Shown here: positions 8,412 through 16,520 of the stretch, in pieces | How the letters are laid out: each line of letters starts with the position of its first letter | How positions within the stretch are numbered: the first letter of the stretch is position 1 | From: an uncultured Cellvibrionales bacterium | GTDB taxonomy: Bacteria; Pseudomonadota; Gammaproteobacteria; Pseudomonadales; Cellvibrionaceae | NCBI GenBank assembly: GCA_913020115.1 | Contig: CAJWBQ010000009.1 | Coordinates: 1 to 38,183 of the forward strand | Direction: 5' to 3' | Length of the DNA: 38,183 bases | Program-made: the position numbers and the translations under genes | The notes under the pieces: model-generated | Database searches by the model: none | What the model saw: the letters and a program-made list of their open reading frames with translations, nothing else | What the model was told of the DNA's origin: nothing

Positions 8412-9946
8412 TGCTCAATACCCGACTTCAGTTTACTTTCCGCAGCAATTAAGAAGTTACCCGATACGACGATAGCATCGCCAACTGAAAGACCCTCTCG
8501 AACCACCACATACTCACCGTCGCTGTAACCAAGGCGAACCTTCACGGGCTGTAAGCGCCCCTCACCTCGATCGACGAATACAAACCGCTTCTGACCAGAG
8601 ACCAATACAGCGTCTTCTGGAATCAGTGGTAATTCCCCCAAATTCGCTAGCAGTGTCACTTCCGCAAACAAACCTGGCCGCAACAAACCTTTCGGGTTTT
8701 CTGCCTCTAGGCGAACACGAACAGTTCTAGAATGCTCGTTGAGAAAAGGGTCTAGCTGTAGAACTGTGGCTGGTATTACACGCCCTGAAACCTCGATGGA
8801 CGCGGCCATTTCAGGGGCCAACAAGTCAAGGTCCTGAGCATAGGCATAGGCCTCCACCCAAACCGTAGACAGGTCGACAAGTTGAAGTAAGGGCTCACCC
8901 TTTTTGAACGCGGCGCCCGCTACAATTGTTTTGTTCACCACAACACCGTCGGCTGTCGCCAGAATGGGCACGTAGTCTTGAGACTTGTCGCGCCGAGCTA
9001 ACTCGTCGAGTTGTTTCGGCTGTAGCCCCCAAAGAAGCAAGCGCTTGCGCGCGGCCACTTGCAAACGCAGAGAATGCTTGTTGCGAATACTATCGATATA
9101 CTCATCCTGCAGCGCTAGTAACTCTGGGCTGTAGACCGTAAACAGCACCTCGCCTTTGGCGATAAATTTACCTTCGAAATTCGCATTTAGCTTACCGACC
9201 CAACCATCGAAGCGCAGGCTGATATCTGATCGCCTCCGCTCGTCGTGCTGAATCTTGCCTTGCAAAATAATCGGCACTGAAAATGTTCTTCGCTCAACAT
9301 GACCCACTCTCACACCAATCATTTGGCGGCGCCCTTGGCTCAGCACGACGCTGCCCGTGCGAATGTCTTCGTGGGTTACAGGCACTAAGTTCATGCCACA
9401 AATAGGACAGGTGCCCGGTGTGGCGCGCTTAACGGAGGGGTGCATAGAGCAGGTGTGGTAGGCCACGTCGCCCACCGGCGTGGCCGTGCTTAGGCGAATG
9501 CCTTTACGACTAGTGGCTAAATCAAAACTGAGGTCTACGTGCTGAGATTCCCCTTTGGCAACATCTATGGCGAATGGCCACGCTCCCCCCATCGGCAAAT
9601 CAAAATCGCCCTGGTATTGACCCGGCGACACCTCGCGGATATCAGCCTGTGCATACATTGCCGGCATGGTGCCCATAGCGCCCATTTCACCTACGGCCCG
9701 AACTATCGCTCCTTGGACGGCTCGACCTTCGGCATCGCGCACTTCTATAAAAATTTCATTTTTGCCCACACGGGGTTTTTCGGGATTCACCGACACGGCG
9801 ATTTGAAAAGCGCCCGCTGAAATAAATTTGTCCGAATCAACTTTTGATACACTTTGTGCACCGTGCCATAAACCGTTGGCATATGGCCATAGGCCATACC
9901 CAACAAGGGCTGCCGCACATGCTAAAGCCGTTAGAATCTTTTTCAT
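8405..9946 (-). CDS. cusB: CusB-type periplasmic adaptor with FixH-like and heavy-metal-binding domains
   Basis: Start at the ATG at 9946 gives a 513-residue protein with a good membrane anchor (MKKILTALACAAALVGYGLW). An upstream ATG at 10012 would add 22 residues that spoil this leader. Domains in order: a FixH/YtkA-like beta-domain at about 48-145, which contains Met-rich loops ('GEMGAMGTMPAMY'). Next is a heavy-metal-binding domain at about 163-189 with Cys-x-Met-His and Cys-x2-Cys-Gly-Met ('YHTCSMHPS', 'GTCPICGMNLVP'). The membrane-fusion barrel, lipoyl and hairpin domains follow to the end. It links the CusA pump to an outer-membrane channel and hands over Cu(I)/Ag(I). The gene lies directly upstream of cusA and 78 bases downstream of a small Cys-rich membrane protein gene. 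Confidence 0.92.
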   Translation of the reverse strand: MKKILTALACAAALVGYGLWPYANGLWHGAQSVSKVDSDKFISAGAFQIAVSVNPEKPRVGKNEIFIEVRDAEGRAVQGAIVRAVGEMGAMGTMPAMYAQADIREVSPGQYQGDFDLPMGGAWPFAIDVAKGESQHVDLSFDLATSRKGIRLSTATPVGDVAYHTCSMHPSVKRATPGTCPICGMNLVPVTHEDIRTGSVVLSQGRRQMIGVRVGHVERRTFSVPIILQGKIQHDERRRSDISLRFDGWVGKLNANFEGKFIAKGEVLFTVYSPELLALQDEYIDSIRNKHSLRLQVAARKRLLLWGLQPKQLDELARRDKSQDYVPILATADGVVVNKTIVAGAAFKKGEPLLQLVDLSTVWVEAYAYAQDLDLLAPEMAASIEVSGRVIPATVLQLDPFLNEHSRTVRVRLEAENPKGLLRPGLFAEVTLLANLGELPLIPEDAVLVSGQKRFVFVDRGEGRLQPVKVRLGYSDGEYVVVREGLSVGDAIVVSGNFLIAAESKLKSGIEQW

Positions 9947-10024
9947 GATGTTTTCCAATCTAAATAATTTGTTAAACCAAGCCTTTAAAAGTGCCGCAAA
10001 ACTTGCGACCAAAGCAGGGATTAT

Positions 10025-10423
10025 TCAGATACGGAAACGTTGTGTTAAGGAATAGATTGGGGGGTAAGATTCACCGATAGTGGCCACAGACACATAGCGA
10101 ACCGGCTTTTGGGTAATACTGGGGGACAAACTTGGCCAGAGCAGTGACACTATGATGAATGACACGGTTTCAGGCGCACTCAGCTTCGTGTAAGTGCGAG
10201 CCGCACCGGGGTCGTCAGCTTCAAGATCGGCCCCCACCAAAACCAGTTCACTGTCTAACTCACAGCAATCGGTACTAAGCTCAAGCTCACAACAACACGC
10301 GCTTATTGGACCACTGGTGTCCATCATTTCGCAGGCAAAGCTGTTCTGCACTTGCAGTAAAAGCGTAAATGCCACTAGCACGGAGGCTAGCGCTTTGAAG
10401 AGCGGGCGCTTGAAATAGGTCAT
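10025..10423 (-). CDS. Small Cys-rich exported/membrane protein heading the cus operon
   Basis: I do not recognise a named family. The ATG at 10423 gives 132 residues; a farther ATG at 10534 would overlap the divergent AraC gene and delay the leader. Visible parts: a signal peptide or anchor (about 11-30, 'ALASVLVAFTLLLQVQNSFA'), then a short region with six cysteines at 31, 43-45 and 53-54, including a CCC and a CC. An acidic linker follows, then a second hydrophobic stretch (about 87-99, 'VSFIIVSLLWPSL') and a basic tail. The cysteine clusters facing the periplasm would suit Cu(I)/Ag(I) binding. Its position as first gene before cusB and cusA suggests an accessory metal-handling or sensing role. 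That is inference from context. Confidence 0.65.
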   Translation of the reverse strand: MTYFKRPLFKALASVLVAFTLLLQVQNSFACEMMDTSGPISACCCELELSTDCCELDSELVLVGADLEADDPGAARTYTKLSAPETVSFIIVSLLWPSLSPSITQKPVRYVSVATIGESYPPIYSLTQRFRI

Positions 10424-10492
10424 TGTGCTATTAAGGATACGGAATATTGCCAAAAGTTCAATTACCAAGCCAATGTTTGCCTGAGCTGGAAA

Positions 10493-11521
10493 ATGACGGT
10501 ACATTCTCAAACGACTCCCTACAAGCACCCGCACATGCCAACCATTGCTCTAGACACGGTAAAATCTCTGGCTAACTACCTTACAGCTCAAGGGCTTGAT
10601 CGGCCGCGAATATTGGACTGTATCCAGCTCAACGAAGCCGAGCTTAACCAGTCTCGCCAACTCATTGATGCGCAGCACTACGAAAGCTTATTTCGCCTGG
10701 CCGAACAGCAACTTGGTCGCAATACCATAGGCTTTGAGTTTGGTCAGACTATTGAAGCTGATCGCTGGGGTATTCTCGGCTACATTGCCTTCACATCGGC
10801 GTCTTTTCGCGAGGCCTCCAGCAAGCAACAAAAATATCAATCTCTGGTGGGCGACGTTGGTACTCCGGTACAAGAATTACTGAGCGACGGGCTGCTGCTG
10901 AAATGGTTGCCCGCCTACCGCTGTAGCCACAACCTAGTGGAAGAGATTATTACCGGGTGGATGGCCATGGCCTTAAAGCTGAGTTTAGGTCGGGCTCGCC
11001 CAAAAACCATCTACTTCACTCACGCCTGCCAAAGTGACCTAGATCGCTACCAAGCCTACTTCGCCTGTGAGCTTAAGTTTAATAGTGAATTCAATGGAAT
11101 TAAAATTGATGAAGCCATGCTCGACGTGCCGCTGGCAAAACACGATCCTGAAATAAATCGCCTGCTGTGCCAACACGCAGACACTCTAATGAACCAGCTC
11201 ACCGAGCAGCAGCCCTTAAAAGTGCTCCAGCGGTTTATTCACGGTCAATTACCAATGGGTGTGCCAGAGCTCGAAGATGCCGCTCAAAATCTACAAATGA
11301 GCGTGCGCACGCTGCAGCGTAAGCTCAATGAACATCAACTGACCTTTACGGGCCTCGTAGAGAGCATTCGCAAAGAACAGGCCACTCGATATTTGCGCGA
11401 CACGGATGTGAAAATTGTGCATATCGCGCAAATGCTGGGCTTCTCGGAACAAAGCGCTTTCCAACGAGCCTTTAAACGCTGGACTCATAAAACCCCAAAA
11501 CAATTTCGCGATCAGCTTTAA
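10493..11521 (+). CDS. AraC-family transcriptional regulator (Arabinose_bd type)
   Basis: A 342-residue regulator with an N-terminal ligand-binding domain of the AraC_binding_2/Arabinose_bd kind (about 20-200, 'IALDTVKSLANYLTAQGLDR', 'WGILGYIAFTSASFREA'). The C-terminal double helix-turn-helix lies at about 245-340 ('LQMSVRTLQRKLNEHQLTF', 'KIVHIAQMLGFSEQSAFQRA', 'FKRWTHKTPKQFR'). Relatives with this architecture often control lipid, sterol, ornithine or aromatic catabolism. It is divergent from the cus operon, but it precedes, on the same strand, the BASS-epimerase-propeller-MFS-SDR operon by 125 bases. That operon is the more likely target. An alternative start is the ATG at 10535; neither start has a clear ribosome-binding site. 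Confidence 0.9.
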   Translation: MTVHSQTTPYKHPHMPTIALDTVKSLANYLTAQGLDRPRILDCIQLNEAELNQSRQLIDAQHYESLFRLAEQQLGRNTIGFEFGQTIEADRWGILGYIAFTSASFREASSKQQKYQSLVGDVGTPVQELLSDGLLLKWLPAYRCSHNLVEEIITGWMAMALKLSLGRARPKTIYFTHACQSDLDRYQAYFACELKFNSEFNGIKIDEAMLDVPLAKHDPEINRLLCQHADTLMNQLTEQQPLKVLQRFIHGQLPMGVPELEDAAQNLQMSVRTLQRKLNEHQLTFTGLVESIRKEQATRYLRDTDVKIVHIAQMLGFSEQSAFQRAFKRWTHKTPKQFRDQL

Positions 11522-11646
11522 GCCTTTCCCACCCCTTGTCCCTACACGCCATCGCAATGGCACCTCAGGTCATTACTTTTCCCCGACAGTACCCTATATT
11601 TAGACCCTAGCCCTGGAACGCTACAACCTCAAACCAGAGATACAAC

Positions 11647-12567
11647 ATGGAAATCGGCGCGGTTTACTATAATAGCAGCGGCCAGTGGGTCTTGAACTTA
11701 GTGCTGGCCAGCATGATTCTTGGCGTGGCACTCGACATACAATGGCGTGACTTCAAGGCAATTCTCACCATGCCAAAAGCCATTATTGCGGGGTTGACCG
11801 CCCAATTTGTCGCTCTACCCGCTCTGACAACGGCCCTCACCTTATATTTGAACCTACCCGCAGGCATTGAGCTGGGCATGATTTTAGTTGCCTCCTGCCC
11901 AGGGGGCGCCATATCAAATTTTGTCACACACTTATCTGGGGGCAATACCGCCCTGTCTATTTCCATGACAGCGGCCGCCAGCCTGCTGGCGATTGTGATG
12001 CTGCCCTTAAACTTGGCGTTCTGGTCTCAATTCAACCCTGAGACAGCCGCAATGATCACAGCGATTAACGTCAGCGCCTACAGTCTATTTATCAATTTAG
12101 TATGGGTATTAGCGGCGCCTTTAGCACTCGGGCTTTTCATTCAATTCCAATGGCCTAAAACGGCCATGCCACTCCATAAAATACTAAAACTCACCAGTAC
12201 TGTGGCTCTCTTTATTTTTATTGGCGTTGCCGTGTACAGCAACCGTGAAGCCTTCCTCTCGCACTTCCAATTGATTTTCACTGTGGTTTTACTGCATAAC
12301 GCAGCGGCCTTACTACTAGGCTTTCTTGCAGGTAAAACGACGGGGATGTCGGTGCGAGATATCAAAGCCATCACCATTGAAGTTGGCATGCAAAATTCCT
12401 CTCTCGCCATTGCCATCGTCTTTACTCAGTTTAACGGCGAGGCCGGCATGGCCTTAATCAGCGCTTTCTGGGGCACTTGGCACATCGTCTCCGGGCTGAT
12501 CATTGCCCTGCTCTTCAGCCGCTGGCCTGCAGCTGCTTCCGCACCCACTATCGAGCCCACAACATGA
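11647..12567 (+). CDS. Bile acid:sodium symporter (BASS) family transporter
   Basis: A 306-residue polytopic membrane protein with about ten hydrophobic segments. It carries BASS-family signatures: 'ASCPGGAISNFVTHLSGGN' in the first half and 'ITIEVGMQNSSLAIAIVF' in the second, the crossing-helix motifs that hold sodium and substrate. Length is normal for ASBT/NTCP-like bacterial members. BASS proteins import organic anions such as bile acids, pyruvate, pantothenate or related acids with sodium. It is the first gene of a five-gene rightward operon: its stop overlaps the next start by four bases (ATGA at 12564). Together with two dehydrogenases downstream, this suggests uptake of an organic acid substrate. 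Its identity is not readable. Confidence 0.9.
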   Translation: MEIGAVYYNSSGQWVLNLVLASMILGVALDIQWRDFKAILTMPKAIIAGLTAQFVALPALTTALTLYLNLPAGIELGMILVASCPGGAISNFVTHLSGGNTALSISMTAAASLLAIVMLPLNLAFWSQFNPETAAMITAINVSAYSLFINLVWVLAAPLALGLFIQFQWPKTAMPLHKILKLTSTVALFIFIGVAVYSNREAFLSHFQLIFTVVLLHNAAALLLGFLAGKTTGMSVRDIKAITIEVGMQNSSLAIAIVFTQFNGEAGMALISAFWGTWHIVSGLIIALLFSRWPAAASAPTIEPTT

Positions 12568-13514
12568 AAATTTTAATTACCGGAGCTGCTGGCAACATCG
12601 GCCGTCGCTTAGTCGAAAAACTGCTGACTGAGAACAGTGCCGAAATCTACGCCACCGATGTGAAAGAGAACCCATTTCCGAGTCACCCGAAGTTAAACTT
12701 TCGATGCCTTGATTTGCGAAGCGAAGAATTTACTGAGTGGGTAAAGGCCGTTCGCCCAAAGCAAATCGTTCACCTCGCTTCAATATTACAAATTTCAGCC
12801 TCACTCAGTCGCGAAATGGCCCACGATATCGACGTGAAATCCACTGAAGCCTTATTACAGGCCAGCGTTACTATGGGCGTAGAGAAATTTATTGTTACCA
12901 CCAGCGGTGCCGCCTATGGCTACTACCCAGAAAACCGCGATGTCATCACAGAGTCCCGCGCAACTCGAGGCAATGCGAGCTATTTCTACTCCGCCCACAA
13001 AGCTGAGGTAGAAAGCATTATGGCGCGCTATCAAGAACAGCACCCAGAGCTAAAACAAATAATCTTCCGCCCCGGAGCCGTACTTGGGCCTAACTTTGAC
13101 GGCCCGGTAGTCAACCTATTCAAACAATCATTGATCACCGGACTTGTTGGCTACCCGGGACCATTTACTTTTATTTGGTCTGAAGATCTAGTGGACTATA
13201 TTATCGAGGGGCTCAAGGGACCAATAACAGGCCCCTTCAATGTAGCGGGTGACGGTGTTATGACGATGAAGGATATTGCCAAACGCTTGAACAAAATCTA
13301 CCTACCGCTGCCCCCGCTGCTCATCCAAGCGGCACTGGCCATAGCCAAGCCTCTTGGCCTCACCCAATACGGCCCTGAACAAGTTAAATTCATTAAATAT
13401 CGCCCAGTGCTCGCCAACGACAAGATTAAATCCACCTTTACACACCGCGCACGATATTCCACGGCTCAGGCGCTTGACGCCTTTCTGGCCCAAACCCAAG
13501 AGACAGACTCATGA
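12564..13514 (+). CDS. NAD-dependent epimerase/dehydratase (extended SDR)
   Basis: Start is the ATG at 12564 overlapping the stop of the symporter gene; it opens directly into the Rossmann fold. The 316-residue protein has the extended-SDR nucleotide motif G7-x2-G10-x2-G13 ('LITGAAGNIGRR') and an acidic residue at the end of beta-2 ('YATDVKE') that favours NAD. The catalytic residues are S114 and Y142-x3-K146 ('YFYSAHK'). Family members act as sugar epimerases, 3-beta-hydroxysteroid dehydrogenases or reductases. The C-terminal domain ('LPPLLIQAALAIAKPLG') is rather hydrophobic, more like the sterol/terpenoid-type members than nucleotide-sugar epimerases. Its stop overlaps the start of the next gene by four bases (13511-13514). 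The fold is secure, substrate unknown. Confidence 0.88.
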   Translation: MKILITGAAGNIGRRLVEKLLTENSAEIYATDVKENPFPSHPKLNFRCLDLRSEEFTEWVKAVRPKQIVHLASILQISASLSREMAHDIDVKSTEALLQASVTMGVEKFIVTTSGAAYGYYPENRDVITESRATRGNASYFYSAHKAEVESIMARYQEQHPELKQIIFRPGAVLGPNFDGPVVNLFKQSLITGLVGYPGPFTFIWSEDLVDYIIEGLKGPITGPFNVAGDGVMTMKDIAKRLNKIYLPLPPLLIQAALAIAKPLGLTQYGPEQVKFIKYRPVLANDKIKSTFTHRARYSTAQALDAFLAQTQETDS

Positions 13515-15328
13515 ACAAGCTTTTGGCCCCTTTTCTTTTTTCACTGATCAGTATCTCCACAGCCCAGGCTGGAACCCTGTCTATTAGCAATGAAGAGGGT
13601 GTAGCGCTCAGCAAAGTTATGGTGATGCAAACACCCATGGTGGGTCACACTCTAGACACCTCCGACATGGGCTACCCACCAGAAAAAGTACTTAATACTT
13701 CCGATGCCTCCTACACCTTGTTTAGCGATCAAAACGGCAAGGTCGCCTTTGACAGCCACCAAGGTAAATCCGTGCGCATTCGTATACGCAAACCTAAGTA
13801 TCAAGACCTCACCTTCGAAATGAACGCTGATGAAAACCGTCAGGTTAGCATGACGCCTATTGTGGACCCGCTGGCGCTGGCCGAATCCCAACCGGCCAAC
13901 ACCTGGCTGTCTGCCCTGAATTTCGGTGACGACGAATTACTAAAAAAACAGTATGTAATGCAGTGTGGATTTTGCCATCAGCAGGGTTCGCATTTTTTCC
14001 GCCGTCCGCGCGCCGAAGAAAACTGGCACGAAATAATCTATCGCATGGTGGGCTATGGCTCACGCTTGCATGATGACGCACAACAAAAGCTGCCTAAACT
14101 GCTAGCGGATGAATACAGCCGCCTGTATAAAAACCCCGCACACGTTCCAGAGGGAACGCCTTGGAATAACTACCTGCAACAGTCCAGAGTTACAGAATGG
14201 CCTATCGGCGACGCCTTTTCACAAATGCACGACTTATTACACCACTCCAACGGTTTAATCTACGTCGGAGACAACCTGCAAGACCGCCTGTTTGAAATTG
14301 ACCCTAAAACAGGTCAGTACGTGGTGTATAAACTCAAGCGGGAAAGCGACGATCAACATGGTGGATTAATGGCCAATCGTTTGAGCGCCTTCCCAAAACA
14401 TGAAGCGTTTTCGGGTATTCATTCCTTTGCTGAATCGCCCAAAGACGGTCACATTTTCATCACCACGTCTTATCAACAACGACTGGTTGAGTTCGATCCT
14501 GTCAGTAAAGTTTTTACCAATCATAAAATGGACGAAGGTTACTACCCCCACACCATTCGCAGCGACGCACAAGATCGTATTTGGTTTACTATGGCGCTGT
14601 CGAATCAAATTGCTATGTTTGATCGCGAGCAAGAAAAATTTACCATGATTGATTTGCCCAGCCGCAGTACTCAGGAGGCCCTCACTGTATCGGGCATGGG
14701 TGTTATTTTGAAGTTGATTGATTGGGGTTTACCTCTGGCGAATTTGTTTTCAATTGACGAGAAATCTACCGGCGTACCACTACCCTACGGTATTGATGTA
14801 ACGCCCAATGGCGACATTTGGTTCGCCCGTTTACATGCTGACTCGATCGGTAAAGTCGATAGTAAAACACTTGAGGTCAGTATGTACGACACCCCATTTT
14901 TAGGGCCTCGCCGCTTGCGCAGTGACTCTCAAGGCAATTTGTGGATCGCTGCATTTCCCGAATCTATGATTGTGAAATTTGACCCAAAGACTGAAGCGTT
15001 TAGCGAATATCCTATACCCGTATTTCCTCTTGGCAGTGAAACGCCTTATTCACTTAATGTCGATACCGTACGTGATATTGTTTGGGTCAACGGCAACACT
15101 TCAGATGCCTTATACAGTTACGATATTAACGCAGCACAATGGGCACACTACCCGATGCCAAAACGGGTGACATTTACTCGCGACATAGAAATTGCCCCCA
15201 ATGGAGACGTTTACACTACCAATGCCAGTTTCCCAAGCTGGCACATCGAAGACGCCCAGCCAACTTTAATTCGTCTACAAACGGACTATAAATCGATAAT
15301 TTCACCCGCACCTGAAGGGCAACATTGA
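13511..15328 (+). CDS. Periplasmic Vgb-like beta-propeller with a c-type haem motif
   Basis: A 605-residue exported protein. Parts in order: signal peptide at 1-20 (cleavage after 'STAQA'); a carboxypeptidase-regulatory/transthyretin-like beta domain at about 21-115; and a short helical domain holding a haem c motif C152-x-x-C155-H156 ('QCGFCHQ'). A propeller of the virginiamycin-B-lyase (streptogramin lyase) type follows at about 215-590, with repeated 'IWFT', 'DIWFAR', 'LWIAAF' and 'VWVNG' blades. Similar cytochrome-propeller fusions are thought to be periplasmic oxidoreductases or electron-transfer partners; true streptogramin lyases lack the haem. Here it lies between an epimerase/dehydrogenase and an MFS carrier in one operon, which suggests oxidation of the imported substrate in the periplasm. 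Function is inferred. Confidence 0.8.
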   Translation: MNKLLAPFLFSLISISTAQAGTLSISNEEGVALSKVMVMQTPMVGHTLDTSDMGYPPEKVLNTSDASYTLFSDQNGKVAFDSHQGKSVRIRIRKPKYQDLTFEMNADENRQVSMTPIVDPLALAESQPANTWLSALNFGDDELLKKQYVMQCGFCHQQGSHFFRRPRAEENWHEIIYRMVGYGSRLHDDAQQKLPKLLADEYSRLYKNPAHVPEGTPWNNYLQQSRVTEWPIGDAFSQMHDLLHHSNGLIYVGDNLQDRLFEIDPKTGQYVVYKLKRESDDQHGGLMANRLSAFPKHEAFSGIHSFAESPKDGHIFITTSYQQRLVEFDPVSKVFTNHKMDEGYYPHTIRSDAQDRIWFTMALSNQIAMFDREQEKFTMIDLPSRSTQEALTVSGMGVILKLIDWGLPLANLFSIDEKSTGVPLPYGIDVTPNGDIWFARLHADSIGKVDSKTLEVSMYDTPFLGPRRLRSDSQGNLWIAAFPESMIVKFDPKTEAFSEYPIPVFPLGSETPYSLNVDTVRDIVWVNGNTSDALYSYDINAAQWAHYPMPKRVTFTRDIEIAPNGDVYTTNASFPSWHIEDAQPTLIRLQTDYKSIISPAPEGQH

Positions 15329-15329
15329 G

Positions 15330-16520
15330 ATGGCGATTTATACCTATTTACTCTCCTGCCTCTTCGCGTTTATCGCTGGACACATGGTGAACTACAGCAT
15401 TATCTTCCTTTCGCTGGAATGGTTTAACTCGCACGCCTTGGCCGGTTTAGGCTATGGCCTATGTTTTGGACCACCGCTAATTTTGGGGTGGTTCGCCGGT
15501 GTTTATTGCGATCGATATTCGCCAAGACGCGTTATTTTAATTGCACAGAATTCTTTTTTCGTGAGTTTAGGTCTTTTATACATGGCGCTTTCATCATCGC
15601 CCGAGCTGCAAAAAGTCTGGCTACTTCTAGCCGCGCTCTGCTCAGGGATTGGCTGGTCATTTGTCGCCCCGGCACGCTTTTCAGGCTTACCATTTCACAT
15701 CGGAAAATGGTCGCTTGCGGCAGCCTCCATTGCTCTAAACTTAATGGTCATGAGCGGATTCGGCATAGCGCCTATGCTACTAAAACTGCTTGAGGCCCAC
15801 TATAACTGGCAAGCTGTGTTCATAACTGCTGCCTGCCTATTCGCACTGTCCTCCAGCTTACTGTGGCCACTTCGTTACAAGTTCACACCTAAACCGGCCG
15901 CGAAAGCCCTACATGAAATTGCCGAAAGCTTACGTTACGTCCAACAATCTCATCACATCAAGCAACTACTTTTACTGTCCAGCATTAGTTACCTTTTGAT
16001 GGGGCCAATACAGGTAATTTTGCCCAGTATTGCTGAAAACACTTTGAATTTGTCTGCCAGCGCTCAGGGATACTACTTAAGCTTGGTGGCATTCTCTTTG
16101 ATTATCGGTGGCATTCTAGCCATGAGGCTAAAAGCTCGCGGGCGTGTAGGAAGCTACCTTATGCTCGCTATTTTCGGCGCTGCCATAGGAATTGCAGGCC
16201 TAGCTAGTGCAGATCACCTGCTTGCCTCTGTGGTAATACTATTTTTCGCGTCGGCTTGTGGTGGCATTGCTATTAGTTTTATCGTCGCCGGCCTACAGGC
16301 CTTTTCGCCAGACGCTCATCGCGGTCGCATCATGAGTTTCTATACAATAATTGGCCAGTTCATTCCCGCCGCCAGTGGCATCAGCGCTGGGATACTGGCA
16401 CAAACCTACAGTCCCTCCACCGCGTTGTACATTACTGCCGGCATCATCATTACTTCCAGCCTTATATGTTTCTGGATTCCTAACAATATTCGCCACTTAG
16501 AGAGTTTTGAAAATGCTTGA
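15330..16520 (+). CDS. MFS transporter
   Basis: A 396-residue membrane protein with twelve hydrophobic segments in two halves separated by a short cytoplasmic loop (about 185-210, 'FTPKPAAKALHEIAESLRYV'). The loop A motif appears as 'GVYCDRYSPRRVILI', close to the classical G-x3-D-R-x-G-R-R pattern, and a degenerate counterpart stands in the second half ('SPDAHRGRIMSFYTIIGQF'). It resembles the MFS_3/enterobactin-exporter-like branch. It starts one base after the stop of the propeller gene and its own stop overlaps the next gene, so it belongs to the operon. It could export a product or import a substrate distinct from that of the BASS carrier. Direction and cargo cannot be decided. Confidence 0.88.
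   Translation: MAIYTYLLSCLFAFIAGHMVNYSIIFLSLEWFNSHALAGLGYGLCFGPPLILGWFAGVYCDRYSPRRVILIAQNSFFVSLGLLYMALSSSPELQKVWLLLAALCSGIGWSFVAPARFSGLPFHIGKWSLAAASIALNLMVMSGFGIAPMLLKLLEAHYNWQAVFITAACLFALSSSLLWPLRYKFTPKPAAKALHEIAESLRYVQQSHHIKQLLLLSSISYLLMGPIQVILPSIAENTLNLSASAQGYYLSLVAFSLIIGGILAMRLKARGRVGSYLMLAIFGAAIGIAGLASADHLLASVVILFFASACGGIAISFIVAGLQAFSPDAHRGRIMSFYTIIGQFIPAASGISAGILAQTYSPSTALYITAGIIITSSLICFWIPNNIRHLESFENA

Noticed and set aside
11522..11646. TATATT near 11593 as promoter of the BASS operon.
   Set aside because: No convincing -35 sequence at 16-18 bases; an AraC-dependent promoter may lack one, but the sequence alone does not support a call.
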